Assembly: GCF_012849215.1 (NCBI RefSeq)
Contig: NZ_CP051682.1
Location: forward strand, 2,232,001-2,296,000
Reading direction: 5' to 3'
Length of the DNA stretch: 64,000 nucleotides
Origin: Mucilaginibacter robiniae
GTDB lineage: Bacteria > Bacteroidota > Bacteroidia > Sphingobacteriales > Sphingobacteriaceae
Positions 62,199 to 64,000 of the stretch are shown one piece after another. The notes beneath the pieces are model-generated. The model ran no database searches and was not told the origin of the DNA. It saw nothing but the letters and a program-made list of their open reading frames with translations. The translations under genes were made by a program, and so were the position numbers. Position 1 is the stretch's first letter; every line of letters begins with the position of its first letter.

Positions 62199-63269
62199 AT
62201 GTCAAGTGAATTGGAAAACAAGGTTGCTGAAAATACGGGTGAGTATGTAGAAACCAAGTCAAAAAATGTAATGAAAGCTGTCCGGCTGCACGGATATGGG
62301 GGACCGGAGGTATTGATTTATGAAGATGCACCGGTGCCCGACTTAATGCTCGGTGAGGTAATTGTTCGCGTATATGCAGTAGGCATCAATCCTCCCGACT
62401 GGTATTTTCGTGAGGGGTTGAAAATGCTGCCACCACAGTGGAGGCCACAGATTTCCCTGCCGGCCATTCCCGGAACCGATGTGTCCGGCGTAGTTGAGGC
62501 GGTTGCTGAAGATGTACAGGCATTTTCTGTAGGCGATGAGGTGTATGGCATGGTTCGCTTTCCAAGCTTTGGCGAAAGCCGCGCCTATGCTGAATTTGTA
62601 GCTGGCCCGGCTACGGACTTTGCACTTAAACCTGCGGGCATTGACCACGTACATGCCGCCGGGGCACCAATGGCCGCTCTTACTGCATGGCAGTTTTTGA
62701 TTGAACAAGGGCACGATGTGCCAAACCCGATACAACCACACCGGCATATACCAGTACCTTTAAATGGTAAAAAAGTACTAATTAACGGCGCGGCAGGTGG
62801 TGTGGGACATTTTGCACTGCAACTTGCCAAGTGGAAAGGAGCCTACGTCATTGCGGCGGCATCCGGCAAACACGAGGCGTTGTTAAGGGAACTCGGCGCA
62901 GACGAATTTATGGATTATACCAAAACTGCTGCCGAAGATGTTGTGCGTGACGTTGATCTTGTAATTGACTCCATTGGCGGTCCGGCTACCAGTCGTTTCC
63001 TGCGCACGCTCAAACGCGGGGGCGCACTTTTCCCGATCTTTGGATTAGGAGCCGTAGGCGGTGACGAAGCCGAGACGCTTGGCGTAACCCTTTCGACAAC
63101 ACAGGTTCGCTCCAATGGCCTGCAACTTGCAGAACTTGGACGTTTGTTTGATTCTGGTACAATTTGTACGGTTATTGACAGTACGTTTTCGCTGGAAGAT
63201 GCCTGGAAGGCACATGAACGAGCTTCAAGAGGTCACATTCAAGGTAAGATTGTCCTTACGGTTGCCTAG
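62199..63269 (+). CDS. NADP-dependent quinone-oxidoreductase-like (MDR) enzyme
   Basis: A 356-residue medium-chain dehydrogenase of the zeta-crystallin/QOR type. It has MKAVRLHGYGGPEVLIYEDA (about 25-44), PGTDVSGVVEAVAEDVQAFS (about 91-110) and the cofactor motif VLINGAAGGVGHFALQLAKW (about 194-213). No zinc-ligand set is visible, as is normal for QOR. The first 24 residues are extra; an internal start at 62271 (MKAVRLHG) is possible. It is likely regulated by the Crp/Fnr-type protein. Confidence 0.9.
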   Translation: MSSELENKVAENTGEYVETKSKNVMKAVRLHGYGGPEVLIYEDAPVPDLMLGEVIVRVYAVGINPPDWYFREGLKMLPPQWRPQISLPAIPGTDVSGVVEAVAEDVQAFSVGDEVYGMVRFPSFGESRAYAEFVAGPATDFALKPAGIDHVHAAGAPMAALTAWQFLIEQGHDVPNPIQPHRHIPVPLNGKKVLINGAAGGVGHFALQLAKWKGAYVIAAASGKHEALLRELGADEFMDYTKTAAEDVVRDVDLVIDSIGGPATSRFLRTLKRGGALFPIFGLGAVGGDEAETLGVTLSTTQVRSNGLQLAELGRLFDSGTICTVIDSTFSLEDAWKAHERASRGHIQGKIVLTVA

Positions 63270-63392
63270 GCAATTGTAGCGTTTCAACATGACACAATGA
63301 TAGTTCAACGGTCTTCACTGTATTTAAAAAATGATTAATGATAATAAAGCAAGCATATGATATAACGAAGATTCACTTGTGGCATGAAGTAA

Positions 63393-63706
63393 TTAAAAAA
63401 TGACTTTATACCACAAGGTGACTTTGGGTTCAACTTCTACAAAAGATTCTATTTCTTTTCTGAAAGCTTTGCTATGTGCGGTTTCGATATGAGGTCCCAA
63501 TAGCCGTCCTGTGCTTGACCAATATTCTACAAGTAATAATTTTTTAAGGGTCAGCCGGATCTTCATGGACCCTGATCTCGCAACAGCCCTCTTCATTGCT
63601 GAAACGGTTTTTGAAACTAATATCAGTGCGTTCTGGCCAATACTGCCTTACCCTCTTTTGTTCGAAAGCAGATGACAGCAGTAATAGGTTCAAAAGCAAT
63701 GATCAT
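63393..63706 (-). pseudogene. Antibiotic-biosynthesis-monooxygenase-like gene, frameshifted
   Basis: The start MIIAFEPITAVICFRTKEGK (ATG at 63704-63706) is typical of quinol monooxygenase-like ABM proteins. After a frameshift the piece ALILVSKTVSAM appears, then EEGCCEIRVHEDPADP in another frame, and finally KKLLLVEYWSSTGRL through HIETAHSKAFRKEIESFVEV and the stop at 63393-63395 in a third. At least two indels break the ~100-residue gene. Confidence 0.65.
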
Positions 63707-63776
63707 AAATCAGATATTCCTATGTTTAGATATTTAAAAGAGGTCGAGCGAGTTCACCAACATCAATAACGCATCA

Positions 63777-63820
63777 GTAATAAGCAGGGATATCCTAAGC
63801 AGGATATTCCTGCTTATTAC
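63777..63820. terminator. Strong hairpin downstream of the nitroreductase gene
   Basis: GTAATAAGCAGGGATATCCT (63777-63796) pairs with AGGATATTCCTGCTTATTAC (63801-63820), one mismatch in 20 bp and a 4-base loop. It lies directly after the stop of the minus-strand nitroreductase and probably ends its transcript. Confidence 0.65.
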
Positions 63821-63823
63821 CTT

Positions 63824-64000
63824 TTATTCGATGAACGTTGCGAAATCAGCAAGCGGGAGCCTAACTTTTTTGAAAGTGGAAAATACGTCACTTTCGGCAT
63901 CACGGTACCCTAATGATAAGGCGACGACTGATTTGAAGCTTTTTAGTTTAAGCCCGAGGAGAGCATCGAATTTTGCAGCGTCAGACCCCTCCATAGATGT
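63824..64000 (-). CDS. Nitroreductase-family protein, 5' part outside window
   Basis: The last 58 residues of an NAD(P)H-dependent nitroreductase-like protein are inside the window: TSMEGSDAAKFDALLGLKLK, then SFKSVVALSLGYRDAESDVF and STFKKVRLPLADFATFIE. The P/S-MEGFD-x-x-K-F-x-x-x-LGL and SVV-x-x-LGYR patterns are typical for the C-terminus. Such FMN enzymes reduce nitro or quinone compounds. The stop is at 63824-63826, and a hairpin follows. Confidence 0.75.
   Translation of the reverse strand, partial: TSMEGSDAAKFDALLGLKLKSFKSVVALSLGYRDAESDVFSTFKKVRLPLADFATFIE

Overview
The window comes from a Bacteroidota chromosome, most likely family Sphingobacteriaceae (Mucilaginibacter/Pedobacter-like). 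The clues are a fused LpxC-FabZ protein, the type IX secretion regulator PorX, CarboxypepD_reg-type outer-membrane barrel receptors, LytS/LytTR two-component genes, and at least one promoter with the Bacteroidota TTTG / TAnnTTTG boxes. No rRNA, tRNA or CRISPR array was recognised. The genus is inferred, not shown.

Layout. (1) 1-13.7 kb is ordinary core genome: HD phosphohydrolase, lpxD and lpxC-fabZ on the minus strand; porX, tsaE, an alanine dehydrogenase-like gene and a YihY-family membrane protein on the plus strand; then a Gly-rich outer-membrane receptor, a single-domain response regulator and a heme oxygenase. (2) 13.8-17.6 kb is a scrapyard of mobile DNA: a yifB gene cut short by an element carrying a small HTH gene, an AI-2E transporter remnant, a decayed IS3-family element with a 3-bp target duplication, and a second IS3-type transposase fragment. 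(3) 17.7-19.6 kb holds a lipoprotein DNA/RNA non-specific nuclease convergent with a NuiA-type nuclease inhibitor. (4) 19.9-21.1 kb is an esterase with TPR repeats. (5) 21.5-47.1 kb is the main feature, a complete extracellular contractile injection system (eCIS) locus. The plus-strand operon runs cap/terminator (DUF4255), unknown, sheath, two tube proteins, DUF5908, LysM hub, spike, PAAR tip, gp25, baseplate, fibre-like unknown, second baseplate protein, repeat-bearing tape measure, AAA ATPase. A divergent minus-strand set holds a membrane-anchored GH18-fold protein that has lost the catalytic motif, a methyltransferase, and a DUF4157 effector with an RGHLLN nuclease-like domain. A second effector, truncated, follows the ATPase. 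IS-end remnants in inverted orientation sit at both outer edges.

(6) 47.3-57.9 kb is metabolic: an HxlR regulator divergent from a VOC/glyoxalase and a YVTN beta-propeller gene; then a minus-strand operon (barrel receptor, catechol-type O-methyltransferase, tannase-like esterase, M19 dipeptidase) divergent from a LytS/LytTR pair. (7) 58-64 kb is a partly decayed set of oxidoreductases and regulators: two HxlR/SDR or Crp/quinone-reductase style modules are intact, while an SDR, an aldo/keto reductase tail and a quinol monooxygenase are frameshifted remnants. The window ends inside a nitroreductase gene.

How the parts work together. The eCIS genes should build a free or cell-anchored contractile syringe that delivers DUF4157-tagged toxins. 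The two effector leaders share NPLQ-type repeats, which I suggest may be a loading signal. The nuclease/inhibitor pair is a separate toxin/antidote-like module nearby. The PorX gene links the strain to type IX secretion and gliding.
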